64,000 nucleotides of DNA, from contig DYFR01000017.1 in NCBI GenBank assembly GCA_020725115.1, forward strand, positions 16,807 to 80,806. Direction: 5' to 3'. Each line of letters begins with the position of its first letter. Positions within the stretch are counted from its first letter, which is position 1. This stretch comes from Thiohalomonas denitrificans. GTDB taxonomy: Bacteria; Pseudomonadota; Gammaproteobacteria; Thiohalomonadales; Thiohalomonadaceae. The notes below the pieces were generated by a model. The model ran no database searches. It saw only the letters and a list, made by a program, of their open reading frames with translations, and had not been told where the DNA came from. A program made the translations under genes and the position numbers. Below are positions 16,903-27,938 of this stretch, piece after piece.

Positions 16903-19867
16903 AATTTGCCCCTTTGAAATCTATTATGAAGTTTGCGCCGGATAGCTTGCGCATGCCGTTTTCGGTTGCATAACTAATCGTGTGCCCACCTGACGCCAAG
17001 TTTGCCCGACAAAGATAAAGTCCTACACCTCGTCCACCGCGAATCTTGCGGGTAAAAAACAGGGTGAATAGGTTTTTTAGGTCATCTTTCTCAACACCTG
17101 GCCCATCGTCAGAAATTACAACTTTGCCGTCTATAACATCCAAAGATATGGTCTTTGAACTTGCGCCTGATTGATTGACCCAATACGCGGCATTATTTAT
17201 AAGATTAATAAACACTGGGTAAATACGTGATGCTTGTTCGTATACATTGAACCGACCGAATGCAGGACTCACCTCAAGGGTTATGCCACGTCGTGCGAGG
17301 GAATCTCCCATAAAACCTTTTACGTATTCTACGATTTGCTCCCCGCTAATCCATTTTCTGATCTTCTCACCGGAGAGCTTTAATGGAGAAAGAAACCGTA
17401 GTCTATCAACAAGTGCTTGATGCGCGGTCCGGATCGAAACGAAAGTGTTGGTGTTTTTTACAGCTTCCGGTAGAGCCTCCAGCCCTCTAGAGATTGTCAT
17501 CTCCAGCCCCTCAATTTCATGACCAATGATCTCTACAGTAATACCGAGCTGTGCCAGCGCATTTAGCCTGTCAAGCTCTTGGCGTAGTTCCGCAGATTCT
17601 TCCATTGTGAAGCTAACGAGGGTTTCAATATCGACGCTTTCCTGAAGGCTCTTTAGTGTTGAGATATATGGTTCAAAGAGTTCGGAATTATCGCTATCTT
17701 GCTTCTCTCTCTCTAATTCAAGTGCGTCAAGGACTTTTGTAAGAGAGGATCTACCGTGCTCTAGGTCGTCCAGCAATGGCAGTGTTTCGGTGTGATAGCG
17801 CTTGTTACGCTCATCCACCAAGTCGGAAACGCGCTTGATCTCTGCGCTGAGGATATCTTTTGCTTCAATTGACCATTTACGCAATCGGTGTTGTATATAT
17901 GCGGCATTGCGACTGATCTCGGAATACGCTGCATCTCTAGACGACTTAGGTTTGACTTTTTCTATGGCGTGGGAAATCGAGTCGATTAGTCGAACAATAA
18001 GCTCATTGGCACGACTGTCACTGTTACGGAACTCCCGATATTCAGATTCAAGGTTCCCTAGATTGTTTGGGGGAGGGCCAAGAGCAAGCGTTGCTCGGCG
18101 TGCCTTAAGTGCAGAAAGCCGTTCTCGCATCGCCAAGAGTTCTGTTTCCGTGGCCGGCAGATCGTCCTCGTGCGCCAAATTAGCAAGTTGCTCGAGTTCA
18201 TTTTCAATCAACAGAATCTCCGGCAAGTTAGCAGCTAAATGGCTACGAAACTCTCTTCGTTTTCTGGACCGAACCTTCTTCTGCGCGTCGTCTGCCTTTT
18301 GTTTTGCGTACGTTTGACGGAGTTCTGGAAGTACCTGCTTTCGAATATCTGAGTCAGTTCCATAGAAGCGCTTAGCGCTCTCCATGAGAATATTAATGAC
18401 GATGTCACGAAAAATTTTAGCCGCCTTATTATCAATGATCCCTTCGCGACCTGCCTTATCACGAAGGTTTGGGTTTTCTTGTCGTGTCAACGCTACCCGG
18501 CCAAAAAGCCGTCTATTTGACCAAAACCACCGACCCGCATGCATACCTCGACGTTTTTCGATTTCAAAATAGTCGTTATCCTCTCGACCATATGGCATAA
18601 CTCGAAGGCCATTTCTAAACATTAGCAATCCGCCATATTTAGAAACCTGTTCCAATAGTTTCGCCTGCACCTCGGCGGAATGAGTAGAACCTCCTAACGT
18701 CGCCTCGAAAGCCCCAAGTCGCAAATGGAATTCTCCTACCATAGAGTCCGCTCGTGTCGGAACTGCAAATGGAGGATTTATAAGAACGTCCCCAGGCAAC
18801 AACTTTCCGAATGCCTTCACTCTACCTTTGAAAATCCCATTTATATCAATGACTCCATCAATAACGTGCTCTAGGTCTTCGAGATTCTTATAACCAAATT
18901 CCCTTTCATCCGAGATTATGGGGCGACTTAACTCACCCTCCCAAGCAGTTACAGAATAATTAAAGTCGTCTGCACCAAAATCACTGTGCGCCTCAACGGC
19001 GTCAACAAATGGATCTGTGAAATTTGACAGCGTCTGGAAAAACCTCTCTTGTGCGTACTTGAATGTATCGCTTTCGTTCGTACTACTAGATGTTTGAAGC
19101 TGAGCTTCAAGGTCATAGACGATGTTGGCCATCAGCATCGCTGTCCCGTTAGGTGAAGTAGCTGCCCACACAGGCCAGTTTTCGATATGTCGTTCACTAA
19201 AGGCTGTGCCAATTAATGTCTGTTCTATCGCCGACTTTGTAGAAGCCCGCCCCTCCTGCTTCTCGAGATCGTCGTACGCGGCCCACGCCATCGCGATCCG
19301 CTCATCCCGCGCCTTATCCGCCCCATCGCCCCATACATTTCCCATCATTTTGTCAAATAGGTGAGGGATATGTGTCCAAAGGGAACCTTTGACGTCGAAC
19401 TCAACAACCGGAATTTCTATGTCCTGTAAATATAGAAATGGATTTTCGAACAGACGCCAATCAATCAGTGCAGCAACAAATGGGGTGGTTTTACGTTTCG
19501 AAATTAGAAGAAGGAGAGAACCTAAATACCCCGAAGAAAGGCGACCTATGCCCTTTTGTCCTTGCTTCTCACGGTAGGGAAGTCCGTTGCGATCCGCCTC
19601 AGGAACTCCAGTGGTCGTTGCTTTTGATTCGGTACCTATGACCAACCATTTTTCGATGAATTCCTCTCGACTCATGCCGTGGCCATTGTCCAGAATGGCG
19701 GCAATCGGGACATCTCCATCAAAGATGTGCAGTGCAACTTCCCGAGCGTAAGCATCGTAGGCATTTTTCCAAAGCTCGGAAACCGCCGTTGGACAGTCGG
19801 CTATCTGCTCGCGACCTAAATGGTCGACTGTTCTCGCACGAGTTCTGAATGCAATGGAATCAACCAT
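16895..19867 (-). CDS. Dual GHKL ATPase: N-terminal Hsp90/MORC-like domain, C-terminal histidine kinase-like domain
   Basis: 990 aa. The N-terminal GHKL domain has the N-box 'AVSELWKNAYDAYA' (E31, N35, D38), 'ILDNGHGM' (60-65) and 'GQKGIGRLSSGYLG' near 105-118, as in Hsp90/MutL/MORC ATPases. Residues about 530-770 are charged and coiled-coil-like. Then comes a predicted H-box 'IIGHEIEGLEMTI' (H783), an N-box 'FINLINNAAYWVN', G1 'DDGPG' (920-924) and G2 'GGRGVGLYLC', as in sensor kinases. No transmembrane helix, so cytosolic. It is sandwiched between the methyltransferase and the receiver gene, hence a predicted kinase partner of that receiver. AT-rich codons unlike the flanks. Confidence 0.88.
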   Translation of the reverse strand: MVDSIAFRTRARTVDHLGREQIADCPTAVSELWKNAYDAYAREVALHIFDGDVPIAAILDNGHGMSREEFIEKWLVIGTESKATTTGVPEADRNGLPYREKQGQKGIGRLSSGYLGSLLLLISKRKTTPFVAALIDWRLFENPFLYLQDIEIPVVEFDVKGSLWTHIPHLFDKMMGNVWGDGADKARDERIAMAWAAYDDLEKQEGRASTKSAIEQTLIGTAFSERHIENWPVWAATSPNGTAMLMANIVYDLEAQLQTSSSTNESDTFKYAQERFFQTLSNFTDPFVDAVEAHSDFGADDFNYSVTAWEGELSRPIISDEREFGYKNLEDLEHVIDGVIDINGIFKGRVKAFGKLLPGDVLINPPFAVPTRADSMVGEFHLRLGAFEATLGGSTHSAEVQAKLLEQVSKYGGLLMFRNGLRVMPYGREDNDYFEIEKRRGMHAGRWFWSNRRLFGRVALTRQENPNLRDKAGREGIIDNKAAKIFRDIVINILMESAKRFYGTDSDIRKQVLPELRQTYAKQKADDAQKKVRSRKRREFRSHLAANLPEILLIENELEQLANLAHEDDLPATETELLAMRERLSALKARRATLALGPPPNNLGNLESEYREFRNSDSRANELIVRLIDSISHAIEKVKPKSSRDAAYSEISRNAAYIQHRLRKWSIEAKDILSAEIKRVSDLVDERNKRYHTETLPLLDDLEHGRSSLTKVLDALELEREKQDSDNSELFEPYISTLKSLQESVDIETLVSFTMEESAELRQELDRLNALAQLGITVEIIGHEIEGLEMTISRGLEALPEAVKNTNTFVSIRTAHQALVDRLRFLSPLKLSGEKIRKWISGEQIVEYVKGFMGDSLARRGITLEVSPAFGRFNVYEQASRIYPVFINLINNAAYWVNQSGASSKTISLDVIDGKVVISDDGPGVEKDDLKNLFTLFFTRKIRGGRGVGLYLCRANLASGGHTISYATENGMRKLSGANFIIDFKGANYE

Positions 19868-19903
19868 TATATTTGGCGCCCCAAATTAATTTCTCAATTC
19901 GCC

Positions 19904-20989
19904 CTACCGCCCGCATGACAGGCCCTCGGCAACCGCGCGAAGAAGTACCTCTCCCAACTTTATTGGAACAGCATTACCGATTTGGGCGCCCGCTGCCATT
20001 AGTCCGCCTTTAAATACATAGTCATCTGGAAACGTCTGAAAACGAGCTGCTTGCCTTACAGTTATTCCATGGTGCTGCACGGGGTGTACAAAGCGACCCT
20101 TCGACGGATTGATGCATGCAGTCGTCATCGTTGGCCCTGGTTCTTTAGGGTTAATTCTTCCATAAACATCATTATGTCCCCCATGGCCAATGTGACATAG
20201 CAACGTACGTCCGGAGTCGTGCCGACTTCCACCATTAGCTGGCGTTTCCATAAACACTTTTACCAGCTGTTCTGTATGCATCATATGAACATCATTGGTA
20301 TCGTCTTTTGGCGCTCCCCGAAATATTTTTGCCTTTTCAGCAGTCACCCATGGCAATAGTTTAGGGCTTTCCTTTCGCTGGCGTTCATCACCATGCGTGG
20401 CTTGAGGAGGCCAAACAGAAGTATCGAAGTCGACGTCTTTGTGTACTCCAAGAATGAAAACCCGCTTCCTTCTCTGCGGGACACCAAAATCTCTTGCATC
20501 AAGGAGGACGCGCTCAAACATTCTGTAATTGGCTTTTTTTCCCTCTTCGTACAGCTTATCCAAGAACTTGCGATGACGCTCCCACAGCAACCCAGGTACG
20601 TTTTCCATCAGGAATGCCTTCGGCTTAAGAACCCTTACAAACTCGAAGTACCGCAAAACCAACTGATTTCTAGGATCATCAACGCCCGCATCGTTTATAC
20701 GATGCACAGAAAATCCTTGGCATGGCGGGCCACCCAACACAAGATCACATGTTGTGCTGTTATGGAAATGCGCCTTTTTAATCGTTCTTGGGTTAAGCTC
20801 GCGAATATCTTTGTGGTATAGAGTCGTAGCCCCTTCTTCGCCAACGATATTGTGTCGGTAGGTTTCACATGCATGCGTGTCAAATTCGACGGCAGCAACA
20901 ACTGTTAAACCTATATTCTTGGCTGCGAGTGAGAACCCACCCGCGCCCGCAAAGAGGTCGACACAATTCAGCATTTCTTTGTACGTCAC
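19904..20989 (-). CDS. dcm: DNA (cytosine-5-)-methyltransferase
   Basis: 361 aa with all main m5C motifs in order: I 'DLFAGAGGFSLAA', IV 'GGPPCQGFS' with the catalytic Cys, VI 'MENVPGLL', VIII 'PQRRKRVFILG', a target-recognition region after about residue 190, and X 'IGNAVPIKLGE'. It appears complete. Start is GTG 20989 or ATG 20974 (MLNCVDLF); both keep motif I. It lies 20 nt after the HTH gene and 36 nt before the GHKL gene. It presumably supplies the protective mark of the island system; the target site is unknown. Confidence 0.95.
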   Translation of the reverse strand: MTYKEMLNCVDLFAGAGGFSLAAKNIGLTVVAAVEFDTHACETYRHNIVGEEGATTLYHKDIRELNPRTIKKAHFHNSTTCDLVLGGPPCQGFSVHRINDAGVDDPRNQLVLRYFEFVRVLKPKAFLMENVPGLLWERHRKFLDKLYEEGKKANYRMFERVLLDARDFGVPQRRKRVFILGVHKDVDFDTSVWPPQATHGDERQRKESPKLLPWVTAEKAKIFRGAPKDDTNDVHMMHTEQLVKVFMETPANGGSRHDSGRTLLCHIGHGGHNDVYGRINPKEPGPTMTTACINPSKGRFVHPVQHHGITVRQAARFQTFPDDYVFKGGLMAAGAQIGNAVPIKLGEVLLRAVAEGLSCGR

Positions 20990-21009
20990 TGTTCGTTTTC
21001 TTGGGATGT

Positions 21010-21315
21010 TTATGCGTTGCGCTTGCGTGGCCGAATTGCGAGCTCCAGATCTAGGGCGCGCAATACTGCGATGAAATTTGACAACTTTGGATTACCGTCA
21101 TCAGAGAGTGCGCGGTAAAGACTTTCGCGAGAAAGCCCCGTTTCCCGTGAAAGATATGACATACCCTCCTTGGCGCGAACTACATCCTTGATTGCTGCCA
21201 GCATTAGGCGTCCATCGCCATCTTCTATAGCAGCATTGAGATAATCGATAATCTTTTCAGTCGTATCCAAGTAATCAACCGGATCAAAAAGCGCTGAATG
21301 CGTTTTAATTTCCAT
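21010..21315 (-). CDS. HTH addiction-module antidote-like protein, probable controller of the island operon
   Basis: 101 aa. 'FDPVDYLDTTEKIIDYLNAA' followed by HTH 'GMSYLSRETGLSRESLYRAL' and 'NPKLSNFIAVLRALDLELAI' is the layout of HigA-like antidotes that normally pair with a RelE/HigB-type toxin. No toxin ORF lies next to it; the next gene is dcm, 20 nt downstream. It has a strong Shine-Dalgarno (GGAGGA) 8 nt before ATG 21315. It is most simply read as an orphan antidote domesticated as an R-M controller (C-protein-like). Confidence 0.82.
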   Translation of the reverse strand: MEIKTHSALFDPVDYLDTTEKIIDYLNAAIEDGDGRLMLAAIKDVVRAKEGMSYLSRETGLSRESLYRALSDDGNPKLSNFIAVLRALDLELAIRPRKRNA

Positions 21316-21348
21316 ACCAGCATCCTCCGGATGATGTTCAATCCCTAT

Positions 21349-21390
21349 CGAAATCCGACGCTTTTTGTATTCTTTCTCCGTCGAATTTTG
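21349..21390 (-). promoter_or_regulatory. Candidate operator of the R-M/HK island operon
   Basis: Inverted arms CGAAATCCGACG (21349-21360) and CGTCGAATTTTG (21379-21390) match at 10 of 12 positions and are centred about 55 bp upstream of the HTH start. A weak promoter can be drawn between them (GTCAAA-17-TACAAA on the minus strand). This placement fits autoregulation by the HTH protein. No binding data exist here. Confidence 0.45.
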
Positions 21391-21482
21391 ACGAGAATGT
21401 GCGTTTCCGTCTGAGGTGTCAAGTGTGGGCTACACCTTGTGTATCCGCAGGCAGATGAGTGCACACCATTACCTCACGGAAG

Positions 21483-21518
21483 GGATGATGGGTTTCGCTT
21501 TCACTCTACCCATCATCC
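21483..21518. repeat. Perfect 11-bp inverted repeat near the island's outer edge
   Basis: GGATGATGGGT (21483-21493) and ACCCATCATCC (21508-21518) are separated by 14 nt. It lies in the 275-bp stretch between the HTH gene and the HigA gene, where no gene is seen. It could be a terminator for a lost gene or part of the integration junction. Confidence 0.6.
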
Positions 21519-21590
21519 TGCGGAACCACTTATGGCGACCACCGCGCCCCCTGGCTTGGCGTGAGGCGTTGGTATGCTCCCCATTTCGAC

Positions 21591-21890
21591 CTACGCAGCC
21601 CGCGGCTGAATCTCCTTTTCCAGGGTCGCACCTACGGCGTCGCGCACTACATCCAGATCGTAGGCATTCTGCAGGTTGAGCCACAGCTCGGCCGTGGTAC
21701 CGAAATAGCGCGCCAGGCGCAGCGCCGTATCGGCCGAGATGGAGCGCTTGCCGAGCACGATTTCATTGATGCGTCGCGGCGCCACATGGATTTCCTTGGC
21801 CAGACGGTACTGGCTGATCTCCATGGGCTCCAGAAAATCCTTCAACAGAATCTCGCCGGGATGGATGGGCTGTAGTTTTTTGCGCGCCAT
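21591..21890 (-). CDS. higA: HigA-family antitoxin
   Basis: 99 aa beginning 'MARKKLQPIHPGEILLKDFL', with HTH 'ISQYRLAKEIHVAPRRINEIV' and 'ALRLARYFGTTAELWLNLQ', the standard HigA/VapI antitoxin. ATG 21890 follows GGAGGCGGGT. No stop codon separates it in frame from the HigB remnant upstream, so a 161-aa HigB'-HigA fusion ORF (to 22076) also exists. Whether it is still expressed is unknown because the normal promoter side has been replaced by a VapC fragment. Confidence 0.88.
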   Translation of the reverse strand: MARKKLQPIHPGEILLKDFLEPMEISQYRLAKEIHVAPRRINEIVLGKRSISADTALRLARYFGTTAELWLNLQNAYDLDVVRDAVGATLEKEIQPRAA

Positions 21891-22076
21891 ACCCGCCTCC
21901 TGGTGATAATCGACAATTTCCACATCGTGTGCGTTGCCCGCATCCCAGTGGAAGCAGATACGCCATTGGTCATTGATACGAATGCTGTAGCAACCCTTCC
22001 TGTCACCGTGCAACGCCTCCAGCCGGTTGGCAGGCGATTGGCGTGCGCAAGGGAACCGGGCGCAGATATTGCGCAA
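21891..22076 (-). pseudogene. higB: HigB toxin remnant, N-terminally truncated and fused to HigA
   Basis: The in-frame segment 'ANRLEALHGDRKGCYSIRIN' to '[13 protein letters not shown]' matches the second half of the intact HigB at 45595-45873 ('[20 protein letters not shown]', 'HDVEIVDYH'). About 46 N-terminal residues are missing and the stop after DYH has become CAG, joining it to HigA. The preceding DNA is the end of a vapC fragment, which points to a recombination deletion. Confidence 0.82.
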
Positions 22077-22079
22077 GAT

Positions 22080-22334
22080 TCAGTCATACCAGTCGACCAC
22101 CTGGAGCTGCGGCACGCGGCGGAATTCGCGCAGATTGCGGCTGACCAAAGTCGCACCGTTGGCCAGGGCGGTTCCGGCGATCAGAGTATCGATGGGACCG
22201 ATGGGCTGCCCCGATGCTTCCAGCGCAGCACGGATGGCCGCTGCCTGCGAGGCTGCCGGGCGATCGAAGGGCAGGATGGTGACCAATTCGAGCAGCGCAT
22301 CGAATTGGGCGCGCCGCCGGGCCGGCTCTAACAA
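22080..22334 (-). pseudogene. vapC: VapC-type PIN toxin, C-terminal fragment
   Basis: 84 codons carrying the VapC second half: 'GPIDTLIAGTALANGATLVS' and 'NLREFRRVPQLQVVDW', with the PIN-domain acidic residues. The N-terminal part with the first catalytic Asp and any VapB antitoxin are absent. The break coincides with a REP-like element at 22337-22387. Probably inactive. Confidence 0.85.
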
Positions 22335-22336
22335 GT

Positions 22337-22387
22337 GGGGTCAGAACATAGATGTAGCTAATATTAGAGGAATCTGTGTTCTGACCC
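22337..22387. repeat. REP/MITE-like element with GGGTCAGAACA terminal inverted repeats
   Basis: GGGTCAGAACA (22338-22348) and TGTTCTGACCC (22377-22387) form perfect 11-bp termini around an AT-rich centre. Elements with ggGGTCAGA ends are commonly mobilised by REP-associated (RAYT/Y1) transposases; that link is from memory. It sits exactly at the junction between two gene fragments. Confidence 0.75.
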
Positions 22388-22491
22388 TGACGGCTCCCAT
22401 CCGTGGTATGGGAAAGGGCCTCCCACAACGATTCCGTGAGTACTTGGTCGTAAAGGCCGTCAGGCAATCCCATTGCTCTTGCCTTCCTCAT
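22388..22491 (-). pseudogene. N-terminal gene fragment, possibly of a DUF3427-type helicase
   Basis: 'MGLPDGLYDQVLTESLWEAL' resembles the N-terminus of PLD-like/DUF3427 DEAD-box helicases, which often start with a similar GLYEQLLTEAL sequence. The frame then runs into the REP-like element and out of frame into vapC. The identification rests on about 25 residues and memory, so it is tentative. The following bases to 22631 contain the palindrome TGGTTTCGAAACCA (22573-22586) but no gene. Confidence 0.4.
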
Positions 22492-22631
22492 GGTGATTTT
22501 GTTGTGGGAAGTAGCCGGGCCCTATTTTTCAGATTACTCACCTGGCGTTTGAAGAGGCACAGAACTTGTTGATGGTTTCGAAACCAACCCTGTCGCTCTA
22601 TCCATCCCGTACCACAACGAGCGATCCAGCC

Positions 22632-23012
22632 TCATAATTCTGTCTGCAATATAAGCTTCTCGCCTTTCTTGGCAACGGGCTCAACGATCTTCTGCAAGCC
22701 ATGGCCTGGATTCTTTTCCAGCCGCGTTACCAACAAGCCAATCAGCTCGAGAGCTTTCACGTCCCGCGACAGCGCGGCACGCTCGCGGTGCAGATTCTCG
22801 GACAAGCGCGCCAATGTGACGCCATTGGTCTTGCGAACCTCCCGCAATACCTTCAGGCGATTGGCGGACATCAGCGCCTGGAACGATTCTGGTTCGAGGG
22901 TGATGACCTTGGGGGATTTCGCGATCGGCTCGCCCCGATCGGCGGCGCGCGCGACGCTGCGGGCGCGCTCGAAGAAGTCTTTGGTTGTGCCTTCTTTAAC
23001 GACAGTGCTCAT
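22632..23012 (-). CDS. TumA-like (HVO_A0114 family) HTH antitoxin, apparently orphan
   Basis: 126 aa. The second half 'LSANRLKVLREVRKTNGVTL'-like segment and 'ARLSENLHRERAALSRDVKA' form a winged HTH of the HVO_A0114/MarR-like type that serves as antitoxin to TumE toxins. No TumE toxin is intact next to it. ATG 23012 has Shine-Dalgarno GGAGGG. Upstream, in another frame, 'VEHIESTMERFGREWRVIAD' runs into the tumA start and could be the tail of a lost toxin gene, but this is weak. Confidence 0.7.
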   Translation of the reverse strand: MSTVVKEGTTKDFFERARSVARAADRGEPIAKSPKVITLEPESFQALMSANRLKVLREVRKTNGVTLARLSENLHRERAALSRDVKALELIGLLVTRLEKNPGHGLQKIVEPVAKKGEKLILQTEL

Positions 23013-23086
23013 CGGCAATTACCCTCCATTCTCTTCCGAACCGCTCCATAGTGGATTCGATATGTTCGACGCGGTTTCGGCTTCGT

Positions 23087-23530
23087 TCACGGCTTTTCCA
23101 TGTGCCTCAATTCTGTCAGCGCATCGCGTGGAGAGAGAATGTGCAGATCGCCCAGTGGACGCAGACAAAGCAGATCGTCATCGCCACTGATCAGACGGGT
23201 TGCCCCTCCTGCCAGCGCGGCATGAATGAACGCATCGTCTTTTACATCCCGCGAAAACGACTGCGTTGCAAGTTCTGCGGAAACCTCCACCCACATCGCG
23301 CTGGCATCCAGCTCAAGGAGAATGCGCCGTCTCCGTTCGATCGGCAGATAGCGATCAAACTTGGGTTTCCATATGCGTGTTTCGATCTCTGAAAAAGTGG
23401 CCTTGGAAAATATCAAACGGCCGTCGGCCAGCAAGCTGTCCACCAACTCGGCAGGCACGCTGTGTGGAAGCAGCGCTGCGCTCAACAGCACATTGGTATC
23501 AACCACGACCTTTGCGTAGTCTCCCGACAC
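23087..23530 (-). CDS. PIN-domain ribonuclease toxin
   Basis: 147 aa with PIN acidic residues in 'VVVDTNVLLSAAL', 'ATFSEIETR', 'DVKDDAFIHAALAGGA' and 'RLISGDDDLL'. The layout fits the 'putative TA toxin, PIN family' (VapC-like) RNases. Start is GTG 23530, 6 nt after the Phd-type antitoxin stop, so the pair is co-transcribed. It looks intact, in contrast to the vapC fragment nearby. Confidence 0.9.
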   Translation of the reverse strand: MSGDYAKVVVDTNVLLSAALLPHSVPAELVDSLLADGRLIFSKATFSEIETRIWKPKFDRYLPIERRRRILLELDASAMWVEVSAELATQSFSRDVKDDAFIHAALAGGATRLISGDDDLLCLRPLGDLHILSPRDALTELRHMEKP

Positions 23531-23536
23531 CGTCGA

Positions 23537-23788
23537 TCAGCTTTCGTCTTCCAGCAGCTTGGCCAGCTTTTCTTCGGTCAATCCTGCGGCGGCTGCATGG
23601 TCGGCGCTTTCCCGCAAGGTCTTGCGCAGGCGATCCGCATAGAAGGCCCGCATGGCCTCGTAATCCTCCGCGCTGACCATCACCCCGACCACGCGGTCGT
23701 GGCGCATCACGCGCACCGGCTCGCGCTGCACGCGGTCCAGAAATTCCCCGAATCGGGTCTTGGCTTCATTGGCGGTATAGGTCTGCAT
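23537..23788 (-). CDS. Phd/YefM-family antitoxin
   Basis: 83 aa from ATG 23788 (MQTYTANEAKTRFGEFLD), the classical Phd/YefM N-terminus that binds DNA, followed by 'EPVRVMRHDRVVGVMVSAED' and a helical, acidic C-terminal toxin-neutralising tail. The longer ORF start (TTG 23803) is less likely. It is paired with the PIN toxin, and the promoter just upstream has palindromic operators. Confidence 0.9.
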   Translation of the reverse strand: MQTYTANEAKTRFGEFLDRVQREPVRVMRHDRVVGVMVSAEDYEAMRAFYADRLRKTLRESADHAAAAGLTEEKLAKLLEDES

Positions 23789-23826
23789 GGCATCGGCCCT
23801 CAACTATCGGCAGGACAGTTGCACCA

Positions 23827-23889
23827 ACTTTAGACGAATCGCGCGATTCGGTCAAATCGCGCGATTCGGTCGGTGACAGCTTGTCACCG
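23827..23889 (-). promoter_or_regulatory. Promoter and palindromic operators of the Phd/PIN operon
   Basis: On the minus strand TTGACC and TAAAGT are separated by exactly 17 nt, a good sigma-70 promoter. The spacer contains most of the 16-bp palindrome CGAATCGCGCGATTCG (23835-23850); a second copy of the core AATCGCGCGATT is at 23855-23866. A third palindrome CGGTGACA-GCT-TGTCACCG is at 23871-23889. This is the expected design for antitoxin autorepression. Confidence 0.75.
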
Positions 23890-23997
23890 ATTGCTCTACA
23901 ACGGCCCAAATCAACTCGGCATCAACGCCCGAACTCGATGGCTTCCCTGAACACCTGGTCGCGAATCTTCGGCTGCCCGGAGGGAGGGGCAGAGGCA

Positions 23998-27786
<3,789 letters not shown>

Positions 27787-27938
27787 GTGCGCTACATCTT
27801 GTTGAAAGGATGCGTGATCCTATCACGGCCGGTGTCGCTGCCGGCAGCGAAGGCTGTAACTTTGAACCTGTCGTCAGTATGCTGTTACCCCTGTAGCTAC
27901 ACTTTGTGCCCCGCTGAGGAAGGAATCGGATACCGCAC

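Noticed and set aside
21591-22076. 161-aa ORF as a normal antitoxin with N-terminal extension
   Set aside because: The first 60 residues match the C-terminal half of HigB, so it is a remnant fused by loss of the stop codon rather than a natural extension.
27787-27938. Cobalamin or SAM riboswitch upstream of metH
   Set aside because: I looked for the B12-box and SAM-type core in the 152-bp gap and could not find a recognisable conserved core; an Infernal search would decide.
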